Counted from the first letter of the stretch, positions 1-6,587 are shown. The stretch is DNA of 9,894 nucleotides from Gammaproteobacteria bacterium (GCA_027451085.1 DAIDKA010000065.1:1-9894), one strand, 5' to 3'. Notes: generated by a model from the sequence alone, not told the origin. Numbers and translations: made by a program.

Positions 1-96
1 GGCGACATCATCGCGCTCTCGCCGCCGCTGATCGCCGAAAGCAGGCACATCGATCAGCTGTTCTCGACGCTGCGGGACATCCTCGGGCAGGGCTGA
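1..96 (+). CDS. Class III (PLP-dependent) aminotransferase, C-terminal end only
   Basis: The window opens inside a reading frame that codes for 31 residues and ends at TGA (94-96). The visible tail contains GDIIALSPPLIA followed by an amphipathic helix ending DILGQG. A GD-I-SPPL-I-E-ID-L pattern at the extreme C-terminus is characteristic of fold-type I, class III aminotransferases (Aminotran_3), which move an amino group from an omega-amino acid, diamine or similar donor to pyruvate or 2-oxoglutarate using PLP. The catalytic lysine and PLP-binding residues lie upstream of the window, so substrate and subtype cannot be judged. The gene converges on the YXWGXW gene, with two hairpins between them. 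Confidence 0.72.
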   Translation, partial: GDIIALSPPLIAESRHIDQLFSTLRDILGQG

Positions 97-100
97 GAAA

Positions 101-130
101 CCGCCCCGGCCCTCGCACGCTCCGGGGCGG
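101..130. terminator. GC-rich hairpin between convergent genes (first of two)
   Basis: CCGCCCCGG (101-109) and CCGGGGCGG (122-130) form a perfect 9-bp stem with a 12-nt loop, 4 nt after the aminotransferase stop codon. On the minus strand the stem is followed by TTTCTC, so it fits best as a backup intrinsic terminator for minus-strand transcripts. It could also stop plus-strand transcripts, but without a T-tract. The U-run is short, so efficiency is uncertain. Confidence 0.55.
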
Positions 131-141
131 CATCAGCCTGC

Positions 142-177
142 ACCAGGCCGCGCAACCTGCCGGTTGCGCGGCCTGGT
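142..177. terminator. Long perfect hairpin, likely intrinsic terminator (second of two)
   Basis: ACCAGGCCGCGCAACC (142-157) pairs perfectly with 162-177, giving a 16-bp stem closed by a 4-nt loop (TGCC). On the plus strand it is followed by TCTGTTT, a weak U-rich tail, so it suits the aminotransferase transcript. It starts 5 nt beyond the stop codon of the minus-strand YXWGXW gene and may block that transcript too. Stem length and position between two convergent genes support a bidirectional terminator. Confidence 0.7.
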
Positions 178-182
178 CTGTT

Positions 183-1178
183 TCAGCGTCGTTCTTCCTG
201 CCTGGGCGCAGGCCCGCGATGCTGCTCCTGGGGACGGGCCTGCGGGTATGGATGTTCGTGCTGCTGCGGGCGCTCGCTTCGCGGGCGCTCGTTCGGCGCC
301 TGGCGCGGCTGCTCACGCGCTTGGCGCTGCACCCACTCCTGGCCACGCCCCGCCTGCTCGTAGGGGTTGCCGGGGTGGTTGGCGGCGTGCTGAGCAAACT
401 CCGCATGGTTCATTGCGGGCGCGCCACGCGCAGCGACCACGCCTGCCCCACGGAACTGTCCCGGACGCGCCGTGGCCGCGATACCCGGATGCCCGCCATT
501 GGCACGCGCCGCCAGCGCCGGGTTGCGCTCGGCCTGCTGCACGTGCCGCTGCTGCAGCACCGTGGGCGCGAAGTGCTGTTCCCGCTCCGCCATCCGTTCC
601 TGCGCGGTGGGCATCGCGCGGATACCCCCGGGACCGCCGTTGAAGCTCACGTGGTTCGTCGTGAAGTTGTTGACCACGGTCTCGCGGTAGGTGTTGTGGA
701 TGATGTTGACGTTCACATTTGTGACCGCGGCATTGTAGGCGAAACTGCCACCCACCCAGCGGCCGCCGGCAAAGCCCATACCGCCGTAGCCGAAGCCGTA
801 ATTGACGCCGCCGTAGAACCCCACGTGCGGGCCCCAGTACCCCGCATGCCACGAGTAGATGCCACCGATCCAGCCCCAGTATCCCGGCGTCCACAGCAGG
901 CCGACCGCGGGCGGCGCCACCCAGGTGCCCGGCACCCAGTAATAACCTGCGGGGCCGTACGCCCAGTAACCCGGCGTCCACATGTAGCCCACCACCGGGC
1001 ATGGCGGCTGCACGTACACCGGCAGGGGCGGCGGGGCCAGACGGATCTGCACGCCGACGACAGGCGGCGCCACGCCGAACACGACCGTCTGCGCCTGCGC
1101 GTCACTGCCGATGAACAGCGACGCAGACAAACCGGCGACGGCCGCGGCAACTGCAAGCTTGTTGAGACTTCCGGACAT
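183..1178 (-). CDS. Exported YXWGXW-repeat protein (WXXGXW family)
   Basis: This is a 331-residue predicted envelope or periplasmic protein of unknown function. Residues 1-29 form a Sec signal peptide: short polar N-terminus with one Lys, an Ala/Val/Leu-rich core, and a probable cut after AQA29. Four W-x-x-G-x-W units follow at W67-W72, W81-W86, W96-W101 and W110-W115, spaced 14-15 residues apart. Next come a Gly/Tyr/Phe-rich stretch (116-150), an Asn/Val/Thr-rich segment (151-175) and a Gln/Arg/His/Pro-rich, disordered-looking tail (190-331). This order matches proteobacterial YXWGXW proteins (PF12779). An in-frame TTG start at 1304 would add 42 residues ahead of the signal peptide; I chose the ATG at 1178 because AAGGA precedes it by 8 nt. 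It lies 122 bp downstream of pyrD on the same strand and may have its own promoter. Confidence 0.85.
   Translation of the reverse strand: MSGSLNKLAVAAAVAGLSASLFIGSDAQAQTVVFGVAPPVVGVQIRLAPPPLPVYVQPPCPVVGYMWTPGYWAYGPAGYYWVPGTWVAPPAVGLLWTPGYWGWIGGIYSWHAGYWGPHVGFYGGVNYGFGYGGMGFAGGRWVGGSFAYNAAVTNVNVNIIHNTYRETVVNNFTTNHVSFNGGPGGIRAMPTAQERMAEREQHFAPTVLQQRHVQQAERNPALAARANGGHPGIAATARPGQFRGAGVVAARGAPAMNHAEFAQHAANHPGNPYEQAGRGQEWVQRQAREQPRQAPNERPRSERPQQHEHPYPQARPQEQHRGPAPRQEERR
876..982. repeat. Near-identical 20-mers encoding WTPGYW repeat units
   Basis: Bases 876-895 and 963-982 (CCAGTATCCCGGCGTCCACA and CCAGTAACCCGGCGTCCACA) differ at one base and are 87 bp (29 codons) apart, in the same frame. Both encode the WTPGYW core of the W-rich repeats in the 183-1178 gene. 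The unit between them (WVPGTW) is more diverged. This suggests duplication of a two-unit module inside the gene, or strong constraint on the coding sequence. Confidence 0.7.
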
Positions 1179-1186
1179 GTATGGAT

Positions 1187-1191
1187 TCCTT
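1187..1191 (-). promoter_or_regulatory. Ribosome binding site that fixes the YXWGXW gene start
   Basis: Read on the minus strand, AAGGA (within AGAAGGAA) lies 8 nt before the ATG at 1178. It is among the better Shine-Dalgarno matches in the window and supports the start that gives an intact signal peptide over the upstream TTG. Confidence 0.75.
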
Positions 1192-1278
1192 CTGTGGATC
1201 GCGCCACTGTCGGCAACGTCCTCCACAACGCTACGCTTGATGAAGCGCCGACAACATTTACAGAAAGTTAAGATTTGT

Positions 1279-1296
1279 CGTCGCCGTTCAGCGACG
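1279..1296 (-). terminator. Weak hairpin just after pyrD
   Basis: CGTCGC (1279-1284) and GCGACG (1291-1296) form a 6-bp stem with a 6-nt loop, beginning 4 nt after the pyrD stop on the minus strand. The following minus-strand sequence is ACAAATCTTAAC, which is AT-rich but not a U-run. It may attenuate or protect the pyrD transcript. The rest of the 1179-1300 gap holds a small 5-bp hairpin (1234-1247) and no promoter I can defend. Confidence 0.3.
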
Positions 1297-1300
1297 GCTC

Positions 1301-2305
1301 TCAAACATGCAGCAGTTCACGCACCAGCGCGGGCCCGCGATAGATCAGGCCCGTGTACACCTGCACCAGGTCGGCGCCTGCATCGAGCATGGCACGCGCA
1401 TGCGCCGCGGCGCTGATGCCGCCAACACCGATCAGCGGCATGTCCGGCCCGAGGAGCTTTCTGAGTCTGCCGACGACGGTTGCGGCGCGCTCGCGCAGCG
1501 GCTCCCCGGACAGGCCGCCGGGCCTGTCAGCATGTTCCAGTCCCTGCACCGCCGCGCGCTCCAGCGTGGTATTGGTGGCGATCACGCCGTCGATGCCCAG
1601 TGTGGCGATCACCTCCGCCGTGACGGCGAGCTCATGCTCGGCGAGATCCGGCGACAGTTTCACCACCAGCGGCACGCGCCTGCCCGTGGCTGCACTCAGC
1701 TGTGAACGCGCTTCCAGCAGCCCCTGCAGCAGCGGCCGCAGCTGATCCCCGCCCTGCAGGCTGCGCAGGCCCTGGGTGTTGGGCGAGGAAACATTGATCG
1801 TGACGTAGTCAGCCACGCCGTACACCGCGCGCAGCGCCGCGACGTAGTCCTCGGTGGCGCGCTCCAGCGGGGTCGCCGCGTTCTTGCCGATATTCACGCC
1901 GCACACACCCGCAAAACGCCGGGCCGCAAGACGCGCGACGGCGGGTTCGACCCCGTCATTGGGGAAGCCCATGCGGTTGATGATGGCGCGCGCCTGCGGC
2001 AGCCGGAACACGCGCGGCGGCGGATTGCCGTCCTGGGGCTTCGGGGTCAGCGTGCCGACCTCCACGAAGCCGAAACCCAGCGCGCCCATGGCGTCGACGC
2101 AGACCGCGTTCTTGTCCAGGCCCGCCGCAAGCCCCAGCCGGTTGGGGAACGTGAGTCCCATCAGCCGCACCGGCGCCCGCGGCGGCGCGGCCGGCAGCAA
2201 TGACAGCAGGCCCAGCCGGTGCGCCGTGTTCAGTCCCGACAAGGCCAGGCGGTGCGCCCTCTCGGCTTCCATCCGCAACAGCAGGGGGCGCGCGAGTCCG
2301 TACAT
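1301..2305 (-). CDS. pyrD: Dihydroorotate dehydrogenase (quinone), class 2
   Basis: PyrD oxidises dihydroorotate to orotate, the fourth step of de novo UMP synthesis, passing electrons through FMN to membrane ubiquinone. The 334-residue length is close to E. coli PyrD (336). The N-terminal helix (MYGLARPLLLRMEAERAH, 1-18) is the amphipathic membrane- and quinone-contacting extension typical of class 2. Visible active-site features are AAGLDKN (60-66), NRMGFPN (110-116), NVSSPNT (171-177, with S174 as catalytic base), VVKLSPD (214-220, K216), ATNTT (243-247, N245) and GVGGI (293-297) for FMN phosphate. The ATG start matches the family N-terminus but has only a weak GGA upstream. It starts 27 bp after the stop of the PurM-like gene, so the two probably share a transcript. 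Confidence 0.96.
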   Translation of the reverse strand: MYGLARPLLLRMEAERAHRLALSGLNTAHRLGLLSLLPAAPPRAPVRLMGLTFPNRLGLAAGLDKNAVCVDAMGALGFGFVEVGTLTPKPQDGNPPPRVFRLPQARAIINRMGFPNDGVEPAVARLAARRFAGVCGVNIGKNAATPLERATEDYVAALRAVYGVADYVTINVSSPNTQGLRSLQGGDQLRPLLQGLLEARSQLSAATGRRVPLVVKLSPDLAEHELAVTAEVIATLGIDGVIATNTTLERAAVQGLEHADRPGGLSGEPLRERAATVVGRLRKLLGPDMPLIGVGGISAAAHARAMLDAGADLVQVYTGLIYRGPALVRELLHV

Positions 2306-2332
2306 GCCTGGGAATCGTCCGCGGCGGCCGGA

Positions 2333-3442
2333 TCAGGCCCGCAGCTGCAGTTCGTCCGCGGTGAACACCAGGTCGAGCGGCTCGATCACCACCTGCCTGG
2401 GGCCCGCCTCCACCACGCCCGCATTCCAGGCATGGACACCCGCTGAACGGGCGGCGGCGATCGCCGCCGCAGCCTGGTTCTGCGGCAGGAACATCGCGAA
2501 GCCGGCGCCCATGTTCAGGCTGCCATAGGCCTCGCGCGCGTCCAGCCGCGCCTCGCCCTGCATGAATGCGAGCACGGCCGGCACCGGCGGCAGCGTCTGC
2601 ATGCGGTAGGTGAAGTCCCCGGGATGACGCATGAGCTTGCGCCAGCCGTGGCCGGTGACGTTGACGGTGTAGTGCGGGATCACGCCCGCGGCCCACAGCG
2701 CCTTGAGCACCGGCGGATACAGCACGGTGGGATCGAGCAGCGCCTCGCCGAAAGCGCGGCCGTCGCCCATGCGCGTGGCATATCCCTCGGGCAGGCGCTC
2801 TGCGAGCTTGCGGCCGAGGCTCACGCCGTTGGCGTGGATGCCGCTTGCCGCCAGCAGCACGATGGCGTCGCCAGCGGCAAGGTTGTGGCCCAGTGTCAGG
2901 CGCTCGCGCGGGTTGATGATGCCGACGCTTGCGCAGGCCAGGTCGATGCTGCCAGGCTGAACCACGCCTGCCAGCGCCGGCGTCTCGCCACCACCCCAGG
3001 AAACCTCGCACACATCGCACGCCGCCTTCCAGCCACGCACCAGGTCCTCCATGCGCGCGACATCGTTGAACCAGTCACTCGATCCGGCGGCCCAGTAGGC
3101 GTGCACCGATACCGGCGCCGCGCCTACTGTCACCAGGTCGTTCACCGCCATGGCGATGGTGTCCTGCGCGATGGTGTCGTAGTGCGTGCGCCCCGAGATG
3201 GGCCGCATGGCATCGGCCACCAGCGCCTTGGTGCCGAGGCACTCGACGATCGAGGCGACCAGGACCCCGCCGACATCCACGACATAGGCGGACTCCCCGC
3301 GCGAAGCGCCGATCTCGGTGGCGGCATGTGCACCCAGGTGCCGCGCGGTGCCGCGCGCCGCCTGCTGGGCGCGGATCTTCAACTGGTCGATGCGGTGGTA
3401 ATCGACACCGGCCGACTGGTAATCAAGGGGAGGTTGGGTCAT
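2333..3442 (-). CDS. AIR synthase family protein (divergent PurM-like)
   Basis: This 369-residue protein has the two-domain PurM/AIR synthase architecture. Canonical PurM closes formylglycinamidine ribonucleotide to aminoimidazole ribonucleotide using ATP. Family features are YQSAGVDY (8-15), HYDTIAQDTIAMAVNDL (88-104), WGGGETP (149-155), AASGIHANG (198-206) and VTGHGW (262-267). Several hallmarks differ from housekeeping PurM: TDGVGTK is replaced by VECLGTK (66-72), GGETAEMPG by GGETPALAG, and ITGGGL by VTGHGW. The N-terminal glycine-rich loop (LGGFG in PurM) is also not evident; instead RGESAYVV (49-56) follows a poorly matching stretch. It may be a lineage-specific PurM or a paralog with another substrate. 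purN, the usual purM partner, is not adjacent. No Shine-Dalgarno is visible at the ATG; a predicted extended -10 would start the mRNA at that codon. Confidence 0.85.
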   Translation of the reverse strand: MTQPPLDYQSAGVDYHRIDQLKIRAQQAARGTARHLGAHAATEIGASRGESAYVVDVGGVLVASIVECLGTKALVADAMRPISGRTHYDTIAQDTIAMAVNDLVTVGAAPVSVHAYWAAGSSDWFNDVARMEDLVRGWKAACDVCEVSWGGGETPALAGVVQPGSIDLACASVGIINPRERLTLGHNLAAGDAIVLLAASGIHANGVSLGRKLAERLPEGYATRMGDGRAFGEALLDPTVLYPPVLKALWAAGVIPHYTVNVTGHGWRKLMRHPGDFTYRMQTLPPVPAVLAFMQGEARLDAREAYGSLNMGAGFAMFLPQNQAAAAIAAARSAGVHAWNAGVVEAGPRQVVIEPLDLVFTADELQLRA

Positions 3443-3448
3443 TCTGCA

Positions 3449-3458
3449 ATGATATCAG
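3449..3458. promoter_or_regulatory. Palindromic, back-to-back extended -10 promoter
   Basis: The 37-bp divergent gap (3443-3479) contains the palindrome TGATATCA (3450-3457). On the minus strand it reads TGATATCAT, an extended -10 (TGn + TATCAT, 5 of 6 to consensus). Its last base at 3449 puts +1 at about 3442, the A of the PurM-like start codon. On the plus strand it reads TGATATCAG (TATCAG, 4 of 6), giving +1 near 3465 and a 15-nt leader before the esterase ATG. No good -35 is seen on either side, which extended -10 promoters can tolerate. Confidence 0.5.
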
Positions 3459-3479
3459 GCTGCAACCCACCCCCACCCC

Positions 3480-4157
3480 ATGAACTACAAGATCGAACAA
3501 TACGACGACGCGATCGTGCTGCACCCGGCCGCCGAGGCCACCGCCAGCGTCATCTGGCTGCATGGCCTGGGTGCCGATGGCTCAGACTTCGTGCCGCTGG
3601 CGCAGCAGCTGCGCCTGCAGACCCGCCAGGTCCCGCTCTTCATCTTCCCGCATGCCCCGGTGCAGCCGGTGACCATCAACAACGGCATGCCCATGCGCGC
3701 CTGGTACGACATCTACAGCCTGACCGACCGCAAGCGGCAGGATGAAGCCGGCATCCGCCGCTCCGCGCAGGTGGTCGAGAACATCATCCAGCAGGAAAGG
3801 GCGCGGGGCATTCCGTCGCACCGCATCGTGCTGGCCGGGTTTTCCCAAGGCGGCGCCATCGTGCTGCATACCGGCCTGCGCCACGCTGAGCGCCTGGGGG
3901 GCATCCTGGCCTTGTCCACCTACCTGCCGCTGGCCGACACACTGGCTGCCGAGGCCGCGCCCGCCAACCTGGATCTACCGGTTCTCATGTGCCACGGCAT
4001 CCAGGACCCGGTGATCGCGCTGCCGTTCGCACAGGACTCCCGTGACGCGCTGCTCAGCGCAGGCTATCCGCTGCAGTGGAGGGAGTACCCGATGCAGCAC
4101 CAGGTATGCGAGCAGCAGATCGGCGATATCTCCACGTGGCTGGAATCCGTGCTCTAG
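3480..4157 (+). CDS. Alpha/beta-hydrolase carboxylesterase (phospholipase/carboxylesterase family)
   Basis: This 225-residue cytosolic serine hydrolase belongs to the Abhydrolase_2 family (PF02230), which includes Pseudomonas EstB-type esterases and acyl-protein thioesterase relatives. HGLGADGSDF (28-37) gives the oxyanion-hole loop. The nucleophile elbow is GFSQGG (120-125) with S122. The acid is D176 in HGIQDPVI, and the base is H207 in YPMQHQVC. WYDI (75-78) is also typical. No signal peptide is present. Natural substrates are likely short-chain or lyso-acyl esters, but this cannot be fixed from sequence. Upstream sequence is C-rich with no Shine-Dalgarno. Its TAG stop directly abuts the TGA of the convergent DUF885 gene. 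Confidence 0.92.
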   Translation: MNYKIEQYDDAIVLHPAAEATASVIWLHGLGADGSDFVPLAQQLRLQTRQVPLFIFPHAPVQPVTINNGMPMRAWYDIYSLTDRKRQDEAGIRRSAQVVENIIQQERARGIPSHRIVLAGFSQGGAIVLHTGLRHAERLGGILALSTYLPLADTLAAEAAPANLDLPVLMCHGIQDPVIALPFAQDSRDALLSAGYPLQWREYPMQHQVCEQQIGDISTWLESVL

Positions 4158-6185
4158 TCACTTCTCCGGCTCCCCCAGCGCCCGCAGGAGTTCCTCGGCA
4201 AAGTAGCCGCTGGGGATCGTCCCCTGCTTCATGAACTCCAGGTGGAAACGCTGCTCCGAGAACGCGGGGCCGAACAGCCGCTGGGCCCGCCGGCGCAACG
4301 CCAGGATCTGCTCCTTGCCCAGCCGGTAGGTGATGGCCTGTGTCGGCCAGCGCGCATAACGCGTGACCGCGGCGCGGGCCGTCGTGCAGCTGGCCGTCTT
4401 GGCCGCCAGCGCCAGCGCCTTTGGATCACGGCAGGAACCCGGCAGGAAATCCACGACCTCCGAGTAGAGCGTGACCGCATCCTCGAATCCCAGCCTGCCG
4501 GTGTGGATGCCCGTGTCGATGCGCACGCGCAGGTCCCGGTACAACTGGCCCTGCAACTGGTACAGGCGCTCCTCGGGGCTGTAGAACCCTTGCGGCGCGC
4601 CCGCCTGCGACTCGGCCAGCAACGCCTCCGCGTACAGCGCCCAACCCTCGGCGGCAAGCGAGTCCTCCCACATGGACGATGAGTCCTCGACCGCGCCCGG
4701 CGTCAGCCAGCGGATGGGCGAGATCTGGTTCTTGTAGCGGGCCATGACCTTGTAGTGCCAGTCATGGCCGGGAAAGCCCTCGTGCGCGGCCAGATCGGGC
4801 ACCGCGTACGTGTTGTGCAGCTGACGCAGCAGCGCCGGATCGTTGTTGGTGGGCGTGACGTAGAAGCGGCCCACACCGTCCGGCTTGAACACCGGTGCCG
4901 GATAGTACGCGGCACCGTCGATCGACGCGCGCAGCGGCGGTGGTGTCAGCGTGATATCCAGCCTGTAGTCGGCCGGCACGTTGAACAGGTGTGTACGGCG
5001 CGCGTAATCCACCAGCCGCTGCGCCGTCCTGTTGTACAACGCCACCATGTCGACATCGGTGGCGGGCGCATCCTGGCCAAGCTGCTCGAACACCAGGCGC
5101 ACCGTTGCCACGCCACTGTCGCCACCGGGCGGCACGCTCCAGTGGTGGCTCGCGGCAATGGTGCGCGCCAGCGCGATCATCTGCCCCCGCGTGGCCTGCA
5201 CCACCGGCCAGGACTGCGTGTACAACTGCGCGGCCGTGGTCGACAGCCGCAGGTTGTTGTGCAGGGCCCAGTCGTATTCCGCCTCGCCGAGCGCGTAGTG
5301 ATCGGCACGGTACTGCGGCTTGAGCGAGCTGACATCGGTGCCGGAAGGATCGGCGAAGAACGTCGCCGCGATGTAGTCGTGCAGGCGGTCGTAGGCGGCC
5401 GCGGCATCGTTGCCGGCCTGTTGCAGCTGCTTCAGCTGCGACTCACGCTGCGGGCCGGTGATGCGCTGACGCGCCAGGGCTGGCAGGGTCCTGGTGAAGT
5501 ATTCCGCATCGGCGCTCGTGCTGCCCAGGCCGAACTGCAGCAGCACGCGCCAGTCCGGCGTGCGGCCGGACTTGACTCCTGCGGCCAGCTGCTCCTGTGC
5601 GATCGCGAGGTACTGTGGAATGGCGCGCGTGCGCTGTATCACAAGGTCCCACTGCGCCTCGGTGCCCAGCGTGCCGGTGCCCGTGGGCGTCATGCCCTGC
5701 AGCTGCCAGTCGACGCCGCGGAACGGTTCATCGGTGTAGGAATCCAGCGAACGCTGCTGCTGGTGCAGGACCTCGTGCTGGTGCAGCAGGAAATCGATCT
5801 GCGCCAGCGCGACGGTGCGGTCGATGCGCCGCCGTGCCGACAGGCGGCGCGGGTTGAGCTGCGCGAACCTTGCGCGCAGCTCCCGCAGGTGCGTGTCCTC
5901 GGCGGCAATGCCTGCCGGCGAGTTGTCGCGCAGCGTGCCATCCACCTGTGCGAGCGCCGGATCGAAGCCCGCGCCACCCAGGTACGTCCCCACCACCGGG
6001 AAGCGGCGCATGATGTACACCACGTACTCGTGTTCCAGCGTGGCGAACTGCGCATCGCCGTCGACGCTGGCGGCATGCGGCGCCGGCATGGTCCGCGCCG
6101 GCAGCGGCGCGGCGGACACCGGCACCGTCCCGGCGGTGAACATCACCAGCAGACTCGCGGACAGTTTGCGCTGAAGACCCGGCAC
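4158..6185 (-). CDS. Exported DUF885 family protein (putative metallopeptidase-like)
   Basis: This 675-residue protein matches DUF885 (PF05960), a family of mostly exported proteins related in sequence style to zinc carboxypeptidase-like enzymes; its substrate is unknown. Residues 1-26 form a signal peptide (MPGLQRKLSA, hydrophobic core, cut near SAA26). C-terminal hallmarks appear in order: HEGFPGH (468-474), EGWALYAE (513-520), DTGIHTGRL (557-565) and ITYRLGK (618-624). The HE-x-x-PGH motif differs from classical HExxH, so metal binding is inferred from family pattern only. C585 and C600 could form a disulfide after export. The start is GTG at 6185, supported by AGGGGAG 5 nt upstream; the next Met (residue 15) would destroy the signal peptide. 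It diverges from yciH across 66 bp. An overlapping antisense frame (4755-6251) is a composition artefact. Confidence 0.9.
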   Translation of the reverse strand: MPGLQRKLSASLLVMFTAGTVPVSAAPLPARTMPAPHAASVDGDAQFATLEHEYVVYIMRRFPVVGTYLGGAGFDPALAQVDGTLRDNSPAGIAAEDTHLRELRARFAQLNPRRLSARRRIDRTVALAQIDFLLHQHEVLHQQQRSLDSYTDEPFRGVDWQLQGMTPTGTGTLGTEAQWDLVIQRTRAIPQYLAIAQEQLAAGVKSGRTPDWRVLLQFGLGSTSADAEYFTRTLPALARQRITGPQRESQLKQLQQAGNDAAAAYDRLHDYIAATFFADPSGTDVSSLKPQYRADHYALGEAEYDWALHNNLRLSTTAAQLYTQSWPVVQATRGQMIALARTIAASHHWSVPPGGDSGVATVRLVFEQLGQDAPATDVDMVALYNRTAQRLVDYARRTHLFNVPADYRLDITLTPPPLRASIDGAAYYPAPVFKPDGVGRFYVTPTNNDPALLRQLHNTYAVPDLAAHEGFPGHDWHYKVMARYKNQISPIRWLTPGAVEDSSSMWEDSLAAEGWALYAEALLAESQAGAPQGFYSPEERLYQLQGQLYRDLRVRIDTGIHTGRLGFEDAVTLYSEVVDFLPGSCRDPKALALAAKTASCTTARAAVTRYARWPTQAITYRLGKEQILALRRRAQRLFGPAFSEQRFHLEFMKQGTIPSGYFAEELLRALGEPEK

Positions 6186-6190
6186 AGCGG

Positions 6191-6197
6191 CTCCCCT
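6191..6197 (-). promoter_or_regulatory. Ribosome binding site supporting the GTG start of the DUF885 gene
   Basis: Minus-strand AGGGGAG lies 5 nt before the GTG at 6185. It is a good Shine-Dalgarno match and decides in favour of the GTG over downstream Met codons inside the signal peptide. Confidence 0.7.
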
Positions 6198-6235
6198 GTA
6201 AAGCTATGGCCCGATGGCACGCATGGGGCTGATCC

Positions 6236-6244
6236 TGCCACAAT
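6236..6244 (+). promoter_or_regulatory. Possible extended -10 for yciH
   Basis: TGCCACAAT fits TGn plus CACAAT (4 of 6 to TATAAT). Its last base at 6244 predicts +1 at about 6251, one base before the yciH ATG, which would make the mRNA essentially leaderless. This agrees with the absence of a Shine-Dalgarno before yciH. There is no convincing -35. Confidence 0.3.
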
Positions 6245-6251
6245 CCACGCC

Positions 6252-6578
6252 ATGAAGCCCCAACACACCTTCCGCGGCGTGGTCGTGAAAGCCGACCCCG
6301 CCAAGGCGCTCAAGTCCCTGAAACCCGTGGCCGCGGGGCCTGCGAAGGTCCGGGTGGGCCGGGAAGTGGCCGGGCGCGGCGGCAAGGGCGTGTCTGTGGT
6401 CACCGGGCTGCCTCTCGCGGGCGCGCAGCTCGAAGCGCTGGGCGCGAAGCTCAAGAAGCTCTGCGGCGCCGGCGGGGCGGTCAAGGACGGCATCATTGAA
6501 ATCCAGGGTGACCACCGCGACCGCCTGGTGCAGGAGCTCGTGAAGCTCGGTTACGACGCCAAAAAGTCCGGAGGCTGA
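6252..6578 (+). CDS. yciH: YciH / SUI1 (eIF1-like) translation factor family protein
   Basis: This 108-residue protein is the same size as E. coli YciH and carries a SUI1 domain (PF01253), the bacterial relative of eIF1. YciH is reported to influence start-codon and initiator-tRNA fidelity on the 30S subunit under stress, but it is not essential. The basic GRGGKGVSVVTGL segment (41-53) matches the conserved K-G-K-G-V-T-V-I-x-G-L core. GAGGAVKDGIIEIQGDH (72-88) matches the second conserved block. A Lys-rich tail follows (YDAKKSGG). No Shine-Dalgarno is visible before the ATG. The frame stays open in the antisense direction back to 4755, but homology begins at 6252. It is first in a probable operon with mtnN and the MFS gene. 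Confidence 0.92.
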   Translation: MKPQHTFRGVVVKADPAKALKSLKPVAAGPAKVRVGREVAGRGGKGVSVVTGLPLAGAQLEALGAKLKKLCGAGGAVKDGIIEIQGDHRDRLVQELVKLGYDAKKSGG

Positions 6579-6587
6579 GCCTCACGG
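6568..6587 (+). other. Hairpin with the yciH stop codon in its loop
   Basis: CCGGAGGC (6568-6575) pairs with GCCTC-A-CGG (6579-6587), giving 8 bp with one bulged A at 6584 and a 3-nt loop that is exactly the TGA stop. It contains GGAGG, the only strong Shine-Dalgarno-like sequence near mtnN, but 24 nt from its ATG and buried in the stem. No U-run follows, so it is unlikely to be a terminator. Confidence 0.45.

Noticed and set aside
219..1271. Plus-strand 350-codon frame opposite the YXWGXW gene
   Set aside because: It has no recognisable motif and His/Arg/Val-rich composition; the minus-strand protein has a signal peptide, repeats and a ribosome site.
1179..1304. N-terminal extension of the YXWGXW protein from a TTG overlapping the pyrD stop
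   Set aside because: It would add 42 charged residues before a clean signal peptide, and the ATG at 1178 has a good AAGGA site.
1956..3020. Minus-strand 354-codon frame overlapping both the PurM-like gene and pyrD
   Set aside because: It is a shifted frame of two real genes, rich in Arg, Gly and Ala with no domain, and spans their junction.
6215..6230. Sigma-54-like site TGGCACG with GG-N10-GC spacing upstream of yciH
   Set aside because: The -24 half is good, but the -12 half reads GGGCT instead of TTGCA, and no activator gene or binding repeats are nearby; probably chance.
4755..6251. Long open frame on the plus strand running into yciH (607 codons in total)
   Set aside because: It is antisense to the well-supported DUF885 gene, is Arg/Val/Gln-rich low-complexity coding typical of a GC-rich shadow frame, and only its last 108 codons (yciH) show family motifs.
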